Notes under the pieces: generated by a model
What the model was told of the DNA's origin: nothing
The model's input: the letters and a program-made list of their open reading frames with translations, nothing else
Databases searched by the model: none
Source of the DNA: Henricia sp. BOLD:AAB3569
Lineage: Eukaryota; Echinodermata; Asteroidea; Spinulosida; Echinasteridae
DNA: 64,000 bases
Assembly (NCBI GenBank): GCA_037783545.1
Contig: JBBELK010000010.1
Span: 496,001 to 560,000, forward strand
Direction of reading: 5' to 3'
Program-made: the position numbers and the translations under genes
Part shown: one piece after another, positions 1 through 11,125 of the stretch
How positions within the stretch are numbered: position 1 is the stretch's first letter
Layout: each line of letters begins with the position of its first letter

Positions 1-80
1 CAGTCTAGGCCAAGTATTGTTCGTGAGGTACAATGGCGGCCGGGCCCGCGCGTGACTTCAATTCTCGTATAGCCAACTGA

Positions 81-174
81 CACTATGAACAACTAACAAT
101 GGAAATTGGGCACACACGTACATTGTTAATAACAATGGTTTGTGCTCAATTTCCATTGTTAGTTGCTCATAGTG
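81..174. repeat. Hairpin inverted repeat (MITE-like)
   Basis: Two 34-base arms, 81-114 and 141-174, are reverse complements with two or three mismatches. The 26-base spacer contains a further small palindrome (121-127 with 131-137). No coding sequence and no clear target duplication. It lies just outside the Tc1 element that starts at 203 and may be an independent hairpin MITE. Confidence 0.7.
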
Positions 175-202
175 TGATATTGCATACTTCATTCAGTGTA
201 TA

Positions 203-1784
203 TACACTACAAAAAAAAAGTTAAGGATATTTTTCAAAATCGGGCTATCTTATTCAGTTGGGTTTTTGTACAGTGGTTTTTGCCATTTTGTAATGTGTTT
301 TGAAATGAAGCCCTATTTTAATGACCAGATACAGTTTTATTTACAATTTTAGCCACAACAAACAAGGATCTTAGGAAAGTGTCCAAAAAAGAAAATGTCC
401 ACATGGGGAAAGGTGACTTCACATGCATCACACCCTAATCCAGCCCATCTCAGTATCTCGTGTGACCTCCTCTGGCTTGAATACAAGCCCGACACCGCCT
501 TGGCATGCTCCGGATTAAACGGTCAATGGCCGCCTGGTCCAGTCTTTGCCACTCCTCAGTGAGGGCAGCTCTGAGCTCATTGGCGTTGGTTGGAGGGTGA
601 AGACGTCGCTGCATGGCTCTCCCGAGCTGGTCCCAAAGGTGTTCAATAGGATTGAGATCCGGTGAACAGGCTGGCCAGTCCATACGACGGATTCCCTCTG
701 TATCCAGACAGTCCTGCACCAGCCTTGCTCGATGGATTGGTGCGTTGTCGTCCATTAGCAGAAAATCAGGGCCCACAGCACCAGCATAGGCACGAACAAT
801 GGGGAGGATAATGTCATCCCGGTACATCCGGGCATTAATCGCCCCTTGCTGGAACACATGAAGGTCTGTGCGACCCCCGACACTGATCCCTGCCCACACC
901 ATAACAGAGGGACCACCAAAACGATCGTGCTCAACAATGGCACACTCCGCAAAACGTTCCCCACGGGCCCTCCACACTCTCTGGCGTCTGTCGTTCGTGG
1001 AGACACAAAATCTGGACTCATCAGAGAAGAGTACACACGACCAGGCCTCGATATTCCAGTCCACGTGTGCATGACAAAATGCCAACCTCGTTTGACGGTG
1101 TCTAGGGGTCAGTCTTGGGCCCACAGCCGGACGTCTGGCATTTAGACCGCCAGCGTGCAGTCGGTTCCTCACAGTCTGGACACTGACATGAACACCGGTG
1201 GCATTTTGGAGATTGTTTCGCAGAGTTCTTGCTGAGTTCAAGCGGTTTCGTCGAGCGGTTGTCCTCAGATATCGATCCTGACGGGCAGTTAAAGCACGGG
1301 GGCGGCCTAAACGTGGTCTGTCATGATACAGGCCGGTCTGCTGGAAACGTCGATACAAACGTGACACAACACTGTGGCTTACAGCAAACCGCCTGGCCAC
1401 CTCAACCTGCCTAACACCATCTTCAAGGAGCTGGATTGCTCTAGCCACATCCGTAGCATCCAGATGACGTCGCACAGCTCCACAACCTCGACACAACATC
1501 AACAAAACAACGACGACAGGCATGAACATTTTCATATTGGCTTCTGTTGACTTGCAAAATGCACAATTCGGCCCAGAGAACAGGCTCTTTAAATACACAA
1601 GTGTGAGTACTGCCATAATGCTCAAATTGCCAAGGGTCAATCAAGTGGAACCGAGTTAAACTTAAAGGAGTGGACAACAAACACAGGGAAGGTCCTGGAA
1701 AATGTTGGAATAATGGCCAATTCACAAAACAGCACCAAGCACAAAAAGAAATCCAAATATCCTTAACTTTTTTTTTGTAGTGTA
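203..1784 (-). mobile_element. Tc1/mariner transposon, full length, matching TIRs
   Basis: Both ends carry the same 28-base terminal inverted repeat, beginning CACTACAAAAAAAAAGTTAA (from 205 on the left; ending at 1782 on the right). TA dinucleotides flank each end (TATA on both sides), as expected for TA target duplication. The length of about 1.58 kb is normal for a Tc1-type element. A single uninterrupted transposase frame lies inside on the minus strand. Identical TIRs and an open frame suggest a recent, possibly still competent, insertion. Confidence 0.9.
450..1535 (-). CDS. Tc1-like DD34E transposase
   Basis: Cut-and-paste transposase that would bind the element's own inverted repeats and catalyse excision and TA-targeted integration in the nucleus. 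The frame is open back to 1640. I chose the Met at 1535 (361 residues) because the upstream residues lack family similarity and Tc1 proteins are usually about 340-360 residues. An N-terminal helix-turn-helix region (ARAIQLLEDGVRQVEVARRF, then SHSVVSRLYRRF) precedes a GRPR-type linker (RLGRPRAL). The catalytic domain has LFSDESRF, LLMDDNAPIHRA and PDLNPIEHLWD. There are 34 residues between the second Asp and the Glu, giving the DD34E signature of Tc1. There are no stops or frameshifts. Residues before the helix-turn-helix are hydrophobic (MPVVVVLLML), so the exact start is uncertain. Confidence 0.9.
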   Translation of the reverse strand: MKMFMPVVVVLLMLCRGCGAVRRHLDATDVARAIQLLEDGVRQVEVARRFAVSHSVVSRLYRRFQQTGLYHDRPRLGRPRALTARQDRYLRTTARRNRLNSARTLRNNLQNATGVHVSVQTVRNRLHAGGLNARRPAVGPRLTPRHRQTRLAFCHAHVDWNIEAWSCVLFSDESRFCVSTNDRRQRVWRARGERFAECAIVEHDRFGGPSVMVWAGISVGGRTDLHVFQQGAINARMYRDDIILPIVRAYAGAVGPDFLLMDDNAPIHRARLVQDCLDTEGIRRMDWPACSPDLNPIEHLWDQLGRAMQRRLHPPTNANELRAALTEEWQRLDQAAIDRLIRSMPRRCRACIQARGGHTRY

Positions 1785-1854
1785 TATCGATATATATTGA
1801 AAGATCATCCGCACTAAAGGCGATCCCACACATTGAATATCGCATGTCGAAATA

Positions 1855-1975
1855 ACACACCGTATTTTAAACATCGCATATGAATGTCAAAACTTCGCAT
1901 ATATTTTTAACATTGCATTATGTAAACATTTCGCATATTTTTAACATTGCATATATGTAAAAATATTGTCTTCTC
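1855..1975. repeat. Short AT-rich direct repeats
   Basis: The words TTCGCATAT and AACATTGCAT recur three times or so, forming a degenerate tandem of roughly 35 bases just beyond the Tc1 element. No other structure is visible. Confidence 0.4.
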
Positions 1976-2031
1976 CATGGTTCCACTAGACTGGTTCCCG
2001 TCCACATATTCCACACAGGAGAATATAAGGA

Positions 2032-2178
2032 CTGGGCTGCGTTTTAAACACGCGAACGTTGCCAACGTTCGCCACTGGTTACAGTACTTTTGTGCACTCG
2101 TCTATAAAAAGCCGGGTACCAGTTCTTGGCGAACGATAAAAACGTTTGCAATGTTCGCGTGTTTAGAACGCAGCCCAG
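2032..2178. repeat. Imperfect palindrome (MITE-like)
   Basis: The arm 2032-2079 (CTGGGCTGCGTTTTAAACAC onward) pairs imperfectly with 2118-2178. The outer 14 bases match almost perfectly. Both arms also carry the word GCGAACG. Non-coding; probably a small foldback element. Confidence 0.65.
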
Positions 2179-4007
2179 GTAAAGGGCGCTTCATCTTGAT
2201 CTGTAATTGGTCGTTTTTGCGCGTGCGCATTGTGTTTTTTATATTTAAAAATTTGCCAAGCCCTTTGCTTTAGGCAATGTACTTTACATAATTGGATATG
2301 TTCGACAAGCACGGCCAAGTTACAAATGTCAATGCAAAATCTGCGCACTTACTAAAAAAACAAAATAATAATAACCACGTGACGGGAAGAATTCTGCCCG
2401 TCATGGCTGCCCTTTACCCATCCTCTTGCAACAGTGCCCCTTTAACGCACTCCCTCACTCCTGCGTACAGTGGCCCTGTTGAAAAAGGCCCCATTTGGCG
2501 GTGGGACTAGCGACAGAAATCTTGTCGCCTCTCTAGACCAATCATGAGGCTTGTTATATGTGGCGTTCGGTGTTTCCACGATCGACCTTGTTACCAGTGC
2601 CACACGTGCGCGCAGTTTGTAAACACGGTCCATGTCCGATCTAACGCGCTCGCCGATTGGTCGCTATTTCTATTGAACAGGACATTACGTTACTCGTTCC
2701 GCATCCCTCTGATTAATTTTGTTAAAAAAATGCGTAGTAGACACAAATGTTGCAGGAATTATCGATATGATTAACGTGACAAAGAACAAAAACTCAAACA
2801 AATTTGTAGAAAATATAGATATTTGGAATTTTGACCAAAACATGACTAATTTAATTTAATTACATCAAAATGACTGGGGCGTGAGTTGGCTCAAGACAAC
2901 AGCCGGCTCACACCACAAATGTGCGTGTATTTCCTCAGGGTATTGTTACGTCGCTTTGCAGAGTGGAAATTCCCTGAGATCTCAGGATGCCTTTTACCGA
3001 ACCAACGCAAGACCTGTGGCCTTGGCCTGCAACAGTAATTGCCTAATCCGGCCAAGTCATAAATCGCTCGGGATTAGGGTACAAAAATAACATTCCCACA
3101 CTATATAGTGTGGGGCAACAAACATCATTGTGAATGGGACTACCCATCTGGTTACAAACTGGGCAAAGTTTGCCCACTTATTTCCAACTGAATCCCAAAA
3201 AGTGGGACCCATTTTCTTTCCCCGGCCTTTTAGGTAAAATGAGCCAAAAACGAATGGAAAAGACAAATATTTGAAACGTTTTTAAAAATGCTATATATGT
3301 TAGAAAGTATAGACTAAGTAGACTAAGTATATAGACTAAAATAAACAATTACAAAGAAATACAGAAGAATCAAAGATCTATCAGAGAGCGGAAAACTGTA
3401 TTTGAAGAAAAAATTATGAAAAAAAAATATATATATGAAAGCTAGCTATATAGGCCTTATATATTTGAACCACGGAAAAAGTGTTTGAACCTACCCGAAA
3501 CCCAGTCCTAATCATTATAGTCTGGTTCCCGGACCAACAAATTCGATAACTTAACTGATTTTAAGGTCCGGCAACCGCCAGTCCGCCAAATTAAAACGGG
3601 AGGAATTCCTCCTTTTTCCGAAGGTTCCCGAAGTTACCCGAATGCACGCCCGGACATTATCGTTAATCGTCGGGTACGATTCGTCAGTGTTTCGCGCGTG
3701 TTTATTTACGATGATACAGACAAGGTTTGAATTTGATTTTTGATGCTATATAATGGGTATGTGTAATATTTTAAGGTTAATATTTAAAATTTCTATTCCA
3801 TTTCAAATTGTTATAAACTTAATTGTGCCGTAGCGCGCAGCGCGCTTTGAAAATTAACGGTTATGCGCTTCGAATAATAAATGCATGACGTATGTAGAGA
3901 GCAGAGTTTAGATCCCCCCTAAAATGTTAATGGTCTAGTCTGTTCTTACCATGTAGACAAATGGGAGAGACCGGAGTACAGGAAAGTGCGGCTTTGTTGG
4001 CTGTGCT
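2179..4007. other. No gene or clear element seen
   Basis: Mixed-composition DNA with only short, unsupported open frames on both strands. A small palindrome built on GACGGGAAGAATTCTGCCCGTC is at about 2381. An AT-rich stretch lies at 3280-3480. Nothing resembling splice-flanked coding exons was found. Confidence 0.5.
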
Positions 4008-4249
4008 GGGGCCAATTTCATAAATCTGTTTAGCAAACAAATTTGCTTAATCAAAAATTTGTCTGCTTAATAAAAATGGGTTAATAGTCAACATTGTATG
4101 TCAACTTTTTACTGCAAGAATAGCAGAACACCAGTCAATTGTAATGCACATCATATAAGATTTTGACCAAAAAAAAAATTTTATATTAAAAGCAAACCAA
4201 TTTTGGATTAAGCAACTTTTTCTGCTAAACAGCTTTATGAAATTGGCCC
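4008..4249. mobile_element. MITE with GGGCCAATTTCAT termini
   Basis: The left end GGGCCAATTTCATAAATCTG at 4008 is the inverted counterpart of the right end at 4224-4249 (CAGCTTTATGAAATTGGCCC). Similarity continues inward for about 50 bases (TTTAGCAAA/TTGCTTAATC against GGATTAAGCAA/TTTCTGCTAAAC). It is 242 bases with no coding capacity. Related words (GGCCAATTTCATGACGC, TTTGCTAAACAAATTT) reappear near 42405 and 42570 and in the mirrored arm. Confidence 0.7.
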
Positions 4250-5219
4250 GTGAACCAGGGAGGAAGAACAGCATATTCAACAAGTGTTTTTCCTGCTTTT
4301 GTTTACAGTTAACAACCTTCCACCCGTTGAACGCCCCCCTACGGGTGCTACAGTAGTACAGTGCTACACACGTAACCGGTCCTCGTCGGTTGTTGTATGT
4401 GGAATATGTGGAGCGGCAACCCGTCTAACCAGTCTAGTGTCAGTGTACCACTGAACAATCTGAACAAATCTGAACAATATTGAACACGTTGTCATGAGTC
4501 GGGGAACCAACGGTACAACCGTTTGACTGAACTTTTAAGAAATCATCGTGAACAGGTGGGTGCAGTATCGATTTTGCGAAATAATTGCACTGTTCCGTTT
4601 CTTTTTGAAAACAAATCCATCTATACATTTAGTACTGTTGTGGAGATGATGGTCATCAAGTAATACAGAGATGACAGAGATCAAAGTGTGTTTGTGCGGA
4701 TTGTTCTGTTGGTGAATAGACCTGAAAACTAAAAAGCCCTAACCATGCTAACTACATGAACTAAGGAAGGCCATCGGAATGAAAGTCATAGAATACCGTC
4801 CGGAAGATTTCAAAAACACATGTCATGAGGCTTTTTTTGGAGTAATTATAGAATACAGGGCCCAACAGAGCTATACCCTTTTTGAAAATCGTGGAGTCGC
4901 GGTCGCAACGAACCTTCGAATGTAACGGAGACATGGACAGCAGGGTTAACCGAAACGTTGGGAACAGTTGCGTGCCATGTACGCACCTACATTGAAAGGC
5001 CAAGACATGAACGTTGGTACATAAATATGCACAAGTTAGAAACATATGAAGGGCGCCCTCCGTAAAATTGGTCCCCAACGATTCAAGTATTTAATACTCT
5101 TTGATTTTCGGGGACGGAGGGAGGGGAGGAGGAGAGCGAGGCGGGTTGGGAGGAGAGCGAGGGAGAGGAAAGGGGCCCCGGAAGGGTATGCCGGCGAAAG
5201 AATTTCCACCCTTGATAAG
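4250..5219. other. No gene seen; purine-rich patch
   Basis: No supported coding sequence. At 5108-5185 the plus strand is a G/A-rich run (repeats of GGAGG and GAGAGCGAGG) directly before the 80-bp array begins. Confidence 0.45.
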
Positions 5220-5553
5220 CGCAGGCCCTACCAGTCTTTAGAACTCGTGCACGAGACTGCATTCGGCAACCGAATGTATACTCGGGCTTTATTTTCCTTT
5301 ATTATAACAATCTCCGAAAGCCGGAATATACGAGTCGGTCATCGGCGGACGAATGCTACTCGGGCTTTATTTCCCTTTATTCAAACAATCTCCGAAGGCC
5401 TGAAAAGTGTCCGAGGCAGTTATCGGCAGCCGAATGCATACTCGGGCTTTATTTTCCTTTATTAAAACAATCTCCGAAAGACGGAATATTATACGAGGCG
5501 GTCATCGGCAACCGCGATGCTACTCGGGCTTTATTTCCCTGTCCCCACCCCTC
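5220..5553 (+). repeat. Tandem repeat, ~80-bp unit (left part)
   Basis: Four units. The anchor word CGGGCTTTAT starts at 5283, 5361, 5443 and 5525 (spacing 78, 82, 82). The unit reads roughly GCAACCGAATGCTACTCGGG, then CTTTATTTCCCTTTATTAAA, then ACAATCTCCGAAAGCCGGAA. The array is cut by the foldback element at 5563 and resumes at 6466. Confidence 0.9.
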
Positions 5554-5562
5554 ACCAAAGGC

Positions 5563-6456
5563 TACTTTTAGAAGGCTAAAAGTGTTGTTTTGGACGTTTT
5601 ATATTGGGACGTTATCATTTTCTATATACACTTTTAGCCCCTTAACATTTTAACCACCTTCGATCGTGTGGACCGTTCTTACACGCCCTCAAGAGGCCAG
5701 ATACACACGTGTAATATCGTACCGTAAATTCCAAATCAGACATTTAAAAACTCACCATCGGGGTCCTTGTAATCTCAAGACTTCTGTACCCTTGTCGTTC
5801 ACTGTCCATGATGACTCAAACATCAAAAAAGGATAACAGGGAGCTAAATTATGAGTAAAATCGAAAATTTTCAGGCAGCGCGGTACACAGACTTCATGCT
5901 GAGACGCGTCAAAAGGAAAGTAGTCCCACCAACGCGGATGGATTTTGTTTAGCCTAGACTGGACCCCTGTCCACATACTAACTTCCCCACGCGTTGTATA
6001 TGAGCGAGAGCAGCGTAGCGCACATAGACAGGGGGCAGATCTAGGCTAAACAAAATCCATCCGCGTTGGTGGGACTACTTTCCTTTTAACGCGATCACAT
6101 GGGTAGCGAATTCAACATGCATGACGTGTCAAGTCTCCCGTCTGTCCAAATTTGTCGATTTTACTCCAGATTTTGCTCCCTGTTATCTTTTTTTGATGTT
6201 TGAGTCATCATGGACAGTGAACGACAAGGGTACAGAAGTCTTGAGATTACAAGGACCCCGATGGTGAGTTTTTAAATGTCTGATTTGGAATTTACGGTAC
6301 GATATTACACATGTGTATCTGGCCTCTTGAGGGCGTGTAAGAACGGTCCACACGATCGAAGGTGGTTAAAATGTTAAGGGGCTAAAAGTGTATATAGAAA
6401 ATGATAACGTCCCAATATAAAACGTCCAAAACAACACTTTTAGCCTTCTAAAAGTA
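5563..6456. mobile_element. Foldback element, 9-bp TSD (MULE-like?)
   Basis: An 894-base element with terminal inverted repeats about 300-400 bases long. It starts TACTTTTAGAAGGCTAAAAG and ends with the reverse complement. An inner pair (5911-5955 against about 6040-6088) is also complementary, so the whole element can fold. It is flanked on both sides by ACCAAAGGC (5554-5562 and 6457-6465), a perfect 9-base target duplication. The uninterrupted target survives at 6922-6930 in the next repeat block. Nine-base duplications with long TIRs are typical of Mutator-like elements (inference). It encodes no transposase. Confidence 0.9.
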
Positions 6457-6465
6457 ACCAAAGGC

Positions 6466-7612
6466 AGTCTATTTTTTTAGTGGATCTCCGGATCTGCGGA
6501 TCTCCAGTCAAACACGTCACTCGGGCCCGATAGATCGTGTTAGCCGAATGGCAATCGGGCTTTATTTCCCTTTATTAAAACAATCTCCGAAAGCCGGAAT
6601 AGTATACGATGCGGCAATCGATCGGCAACCGAATGCTACTCGGGCTTTATTCTCCTTTATTAAAAAAATCTCCGAATGCCCGATAGTTTTCCGAGGCGGT
6701 TATCGGCAGCCGAATGCTACTCGGGCTTCAGTTCCCTTTATTAAAACAAACTCCGAATGCCAGCAGATCGACCAGTATACGAGACGGCCGTCGGCAACCG
6801 AATGTATACTCGGGCTTTATTTTCCTTTATTAAAACAATCTCCGAAAGACGGAATATTATACGAGGCGGTCATCGGCAACCGCGATGCTACTCGGGCTTT
6901 ATTTCCCTGTCCCCACCCCTCACCAAAGGCAGTCTATTTTTTTAGTGGATCTCCGGATCTGCGGATCTCCAGTCAAACACGTCACTCGGGCCCGATAGAT
7001 CGTGTTAGCCGAATGGCAATTGGGCTTTATTTCCCTTTATTAAAACAATCTCCGAAAGCCGGAATAGTATACGATGCGGCAATCGATCGGCAACCGAATG
7101 CTACTCGGGCTTTATTCTCCTTTATTAAAACAATCTCCGAATGCCCGATAGTTTTCCGAGGCGGTTATCGGCAGCCGAATGCTACTCGGGCTTCAGTTCC
7201 CTTTATTAAAACAAACTCCGAATGCCAGCAGATCGACCAGTATACGAGACGGCCGTCGGCAACCGAATGTATACTCGGGCTTTATTTTCCTTTATTATAC
7301 GAAAGCCGGAATAGTATACGAGTCGGCCATCGGCAACCGAAAGCTACTCGGGTTTTATTTCCCTGTCCCCACCCCTCATCAAAGGTAGTCTATTTTTTTG
7401 AGTGGATCTCCGGATCTGCGGATCTCCAGTCAAACACGTCACTCGGGCCCAATAGATCGTGTAAGCCGAATGGCACTCGGGCTTTGTTTCCCTTTATTAA
7501 AACAATCTCCGAAGGCTCGAAAAGTGTCCGAGGCAATTTCCGAAAAGTTTCCGACGCAGTGGCAGTTATCGGCAGCCGAATGGCAATCGGGCTTTATTTC
7601 CATGTAAATTTA
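6466..7612 (+). repeat. Higher-order repeat, ~465-bp block of ~80-bp units
   Basis: Blocks start with AGTCTATTTTTTTAGTGGAT at 6466 and 6931 and a diverged version at 7387 (spacing 465 and 456). Each block opens with a TGGATCTCCGGATCTGCGGA segment and then holds several 80-base units of the type seen at 5220. The third block is truncated near 7612. Since 465 is divisible by three, a frame stays open from 6548 to 7843, but its product is only repeat translation. Confidence 0.9.
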
Positions 7613-7639
7613 TCTAAAAGTACAACAGTGTACCGCATC

Positions 7640-7719
7640 AACATAATATGCAGTATATTCAGTGCTGAATCTTCCTTTTATAACATAATATGCAGTATAT
7701 TCAGTGCTGAAACTTCCTG
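7640..7719. repeat. Two-copy direct repeat, 42-bp period
   Basis: ACATAATATGCAGTATATTC followed by AGTGCTGAA occurs at 7641 and 7683, with near-identical surroundings. Confidence 0.8.
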
Positions 7720-8598
7720 TCCAGCGGGTATAGTGTACGCACGTACGCACTTACACACATGGTCTGATGGTAGGCCAGCCGGCCGGGGTGGCAATAAACA
7801 GTCGTTAATTCTTTTCACAGCGGGGAGCTGTAGGTCGGGATAGTGCGAACGGCTTGTCGTGCTGTGGAAGGTAAACACTGCGGTCAATTATCCCGTGAAC
7901 TCTGTGACCGGAGATCCACAGAGCCGGATCTCCAGATAGTGTCCTCGTGGGCCCTGCATTCTATAATTGTACCCTTTTTTTCATTATTCATTTTTCATTA
8001 TTTTGTAAAACATGTGCCCGAGGGGTAGACCTACATAGGCAATGATAGACTCGGATTAATCAGATCAATCGCCAAATAGCATGAATAGGCCTACACTACA
8101 GAGTAGTCGGTAGTAAGCCTACCACGTTTTATTCTCACCATCAATAAGCCAGTTCGGAGTCTCGACTGCGCATGCGTCTCCCGACTTTGACGACCGATGG
8201 TTTGAGATAAACAAAGGCGCACCCTGTACGTATGCATTGTGTTTATCTCAAATGACCTTTGACACAATCCCATAGACGTTCATTGCGCGCGCGAGGTTCC
8301 GATCTGGCTTATTCATATGAAAACCTCTTACGGTTTCTTTAGTATTCTATATACGATTTGGTTTCATTATTTTTCTTTCATATTGATTATAAAGTGGACG
8401 AAATTTGGGAAATCGGGACTTTTCTTACGTTTTCGTCTTCAGATCGTTTTCACGTCTGCCATCATTGCATGACAGGCAGACACCGATGAGACGTAATTTT
8501 TCATTGGCCAAAATTCGATGTCGCGATGGCAACAGCCAATCTGATGACGGAATACATACGTGTACAGAACGTCCGAAGATTGCCGAAGTGAGATCGGG
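7720..8598. other. No gene seen
   Basis: Only short unsupported frames. A weak inverted pair around GTTTGAGATAAAC/GTTTATCTCAAA lies at 8200-8250. Confidence 0.45.
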
Positions 8599-8713
8599 GG
8601 GGCGTTCAATAGCACAATACATACGTACGCCGGTATGGGTATTTTCCTATACCTTCACCGTTGAAGGTATTGTCGGTATGCATACGTACGTATTGCGCTA
8701 TTGAACTCGCCCC
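8599..8713. mobile_element. Palindromic MITE, 115 bp
   Basis: GGGCGTTCAATAGCACAATA and the following CATACGTACG at 8599-8630 pair with CGTACGTATTGCGCTATTGA and ACTCGCCCC at 8685-8713. The centre holds a smaller inverted pair (TATACCTTCA/TGAAGGTAT). Non-coding. Confidence 0.75.
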
Positions 8714-9094
8714 GGGACTTCATTCGGATTTGCAGTTTCGCGCGGCTACACCGAAACACGAACAGTGGAATTGTGTGTCAGCACTTGGATCTCGCGCTTA
8801 AGACTATCGTCTGCCGTCTGATTTTGAAAAATCTGGTCGATTGGTCGGAATTTCTCGGTTTGGCGCCATATATATCGATTTCTTTCATGAACAAGTACAT
8901 TGTACCTATTGAAAGTATGTTGAAGTTCCAAATTTTTGGAAATAATGAAAATTTTTTGAATAATGAAAAATTTCGGCGGCGGCCATTTGGTCATACGGGC
9001 GGAGGACGGTATTCTATGACTTTAATTCCGATGGCCTAAGTACTTTAACTTCATGAACTTGTCATTTCTCAGTGTGTAGGCATGTACCAGCTCC
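8714..9094. other. No gene seen
   Basis: Intergenic-looking sequence with short frames only. Confidence 0.4.
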
Positions 9095-9448
9095 ATGGTA
9101 CGAATGTCCGTCAAGTCGACCGAATACCGACTCGACTCGGACCAACTCGACCGGGAAAAAAATATAGGTATTTTTTTTGTTTATGTCACAACTCGAGTTT
9201 AAGGAAAATAATTATTGGAATCGATAGCTTGGACGATTTTAGAATACCTTTTCTCATGTTTCCATTGGCATTTCCGTCGCAAATGTTGCATTTCCCTGAA
9301 AATTGTGTTTTTGTCATGCCCGCCTCCATACAAAAGTGTGTCGGCGGTGACTGTACGCTGTCGAGTTGGTTTGCAGTCGAGTTGGTTTGCGGTCGAGTTG
9401 GTACGAGTCGAGTTAGTAAACGGTCGAGTTGACCTGACTCCCAAGGTA
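9095..9448. repeat. GTCGAGTTGG repeat cluster, inverted ends
   Basis: The plus strand has CGACTCGACTCGGACCAACT-type words at 9118-9152. Their complements GTCGAGTTGG recur four or five times at 9360-9432. The outer words GGTACGAATGTCCGTCAAGT and TTGACCTGACTCCCAAGGTA are also partly complementary. Similar words occur at 11016-11125, 55100-55200, 26950-27075 and 62510-62612. Confidence 0.6.
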
Positions 9449-9909
9449 CGACCAACGACATGGGCTAGTCTGTGCACACCCTTTTCATGTGAGTGGTTGT
9501 CATTTTGCCTCAATTGGAATCACACCCAAAAATTTCCTCCTAGTTGTGTCCTGCAGTGGTTTGAGATGTCCATTATTGGAAAATGATTGAACAAAAAATA
9601 TATTTACAAACACCGTTTTTTAAGCCAAAATGTTCTCCCACGTGCAAACTCGACGACAGGTTTTCTTGTTGCCATTTTAATCATTCTGGGCGTAAGAGGG
9701 TGCTTTCCTACGTGAAAATAAATTACAGTTGGGCATGCCCAATGCCCAATTGTGGACAGGCTGGTATCAAGCCTGATCGTTAATCGGGCAAAAATACATT
9801 TACCATGTTTACACGTACGCAGTCCTTTTCGTGCCGCTGGTGTTAGTACGCACAGATGAAGTGATTTGGCTGCGCTGCACTTCCCAATGGTTGTTTTATT
9901 AATTGACAC
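9449..9909. other. No gene seen
   Basis: Short frames on both strands, no recognisable domain or splice-flanked exon. Confidence 0.4.
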
Positions 9910-10020
9910 TTAAAGGCACAGGCTCGTCAGCAATGCGAGCGCCATAGCAAAGGCATTAAGGTGCGTATTTTAATGCACGAATATGGCGCGCGCGTATTGC
10001 TGACGAGCCTGTGCCTTTAA
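9910..10020. mobile_element. TTAA-flanked palindromic MITE, family 1
   Basis: TTAA (9910-9913) then AGGCACAGGCTCGTCAGCAA; the right end is the exact complement and ends in TTAA (10017-10020). The inner part is also palindromic (GAGCGCCATAGC.../...ATATGGCGCGC). Other copies or fragments are at 11823, 37255, 40500, 45633, 47307 and 57909. TTAA targets are used by piggyBac and Kolobok transposases; the AGG start resembles Kolobok more (inference). Confidence 0.85.
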
Positions 10021-10216
10021 TGCACCTATCAATTGTAGGACGCACCTTCGGACCCCCGGGAAAGGTACTAGGTGCGTCAATGTCCTGGCACAGGAGCGTC
10101 ATCCTTTTGGGTAACATGACGCACCCTCGGTCATTTTTCTTGTGACGGACCATTCTTGTCAAATGACGCTTCAAACTACCAAATTTTGACGCACCATCTT
10201 TAAAAAACGACGCACC
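10021..10216. repeat. GACGCACC word cluster
   Basis: GACGCACC or its complement GGTGCGTC occurs about six times at irregular 25-50 base spacing, directly after the MITE. Function unknown. Confidence 0.5.
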
Positions 10217-11015
10217 TTGACGGGCATATATGACTGACATACATGTACAGAATTAAATATATAAATGTACACGGCGAAAATGAATATCGAAGGCGAACGC
10301 CCGGCAAAGGCGCCGCTGGCGATGGTGATTCCCATTCAAAAAATCCAACCGCCGGAGCCATCCGGAGGACAGGCGTACGTACGCATATAGGATTGATCAC
10401 GAATATGCATGCAGCTGGTGTAGAAACATATCTGTACGGTACTCATGATTTGTACATGATGAGGTGGTAGCCTTAATAGGTGATGTACATGTATGACTTG
10501 TACATTCTTCACACAGAGACGTGTAGTGTTAAATGTATACAGCTTTAAATTACAAACGTTATATTTTGTTATACCCTAATTATTGCAGGTGAAAAAGACT
10601 GAACTTGATGACAAAGACGGCGTATTTTCGTATACCCCACACAGGACTCGGAATCAATTCACCGACACCATCATAAGAAGGCACGGAAAACATTTATCAT
10701 CAGTACGTACATTTCCTCCTATTTTCTTATCAACGAACTGAAATGAGCACGGTAACACTAGCTACAGTCCATCTCGCTTAGAAATCTTTGAATGCCTATT
10801 TCTTCTTAAAATGCGTGCTACTCACTCTATGTATCGTCTTGGTGGATTCCCCACTTGGCTGTCATATTTCAGTAGTCGACCAGTCAGAGAGATGCAAGTC
10901 AAAATTTGGTCTCGACCAAATCTTGGGAAGATCTGCTTTGCACGCTCCTTATCATGCGCCAAGTTCATGTCGAGTGCACTGGCACATGTTAAACATTAGA
11001 CAGGTTCCCATATCC
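10217..11015. other. No gene seen
   Basis: No supported coding sequence. Short frames only. Confidence 0.4.
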
Positions 11016-11125
11016 CAACTCGCCTTTGAACCAACTCGACCATTTTACCAACTCGACTGTTGTGCTCCGAGTACACACAGCAGTCGAGTTTGTTCGAGTC
11101 GAGTTGGTAATGGTAAACAGTTGAG
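11016..11125. repeat. CAACTCGAC hairpin
   Basis: ACCAACTCGACCATTTTACC then AACTCGACTG at 11029-11060 is followed by its complements CAGTCGAGTT and GAGTCGAGTTGGTAATGG at 11080-11115. This is the same word family as at 9095-9448. Confidence 0.6.

Noticed and set aside
846..1414. Plus-strand frames inside the Tc1 element
   Set aside because: Shadows of the transposase frame on the minus strand.
6548..7843. 431-codon plus-strand frame
   Set aside because: It is a translation of the 465-bp repeat blocks; the peptide is repetitive and stays open only because block length is divisible by three.
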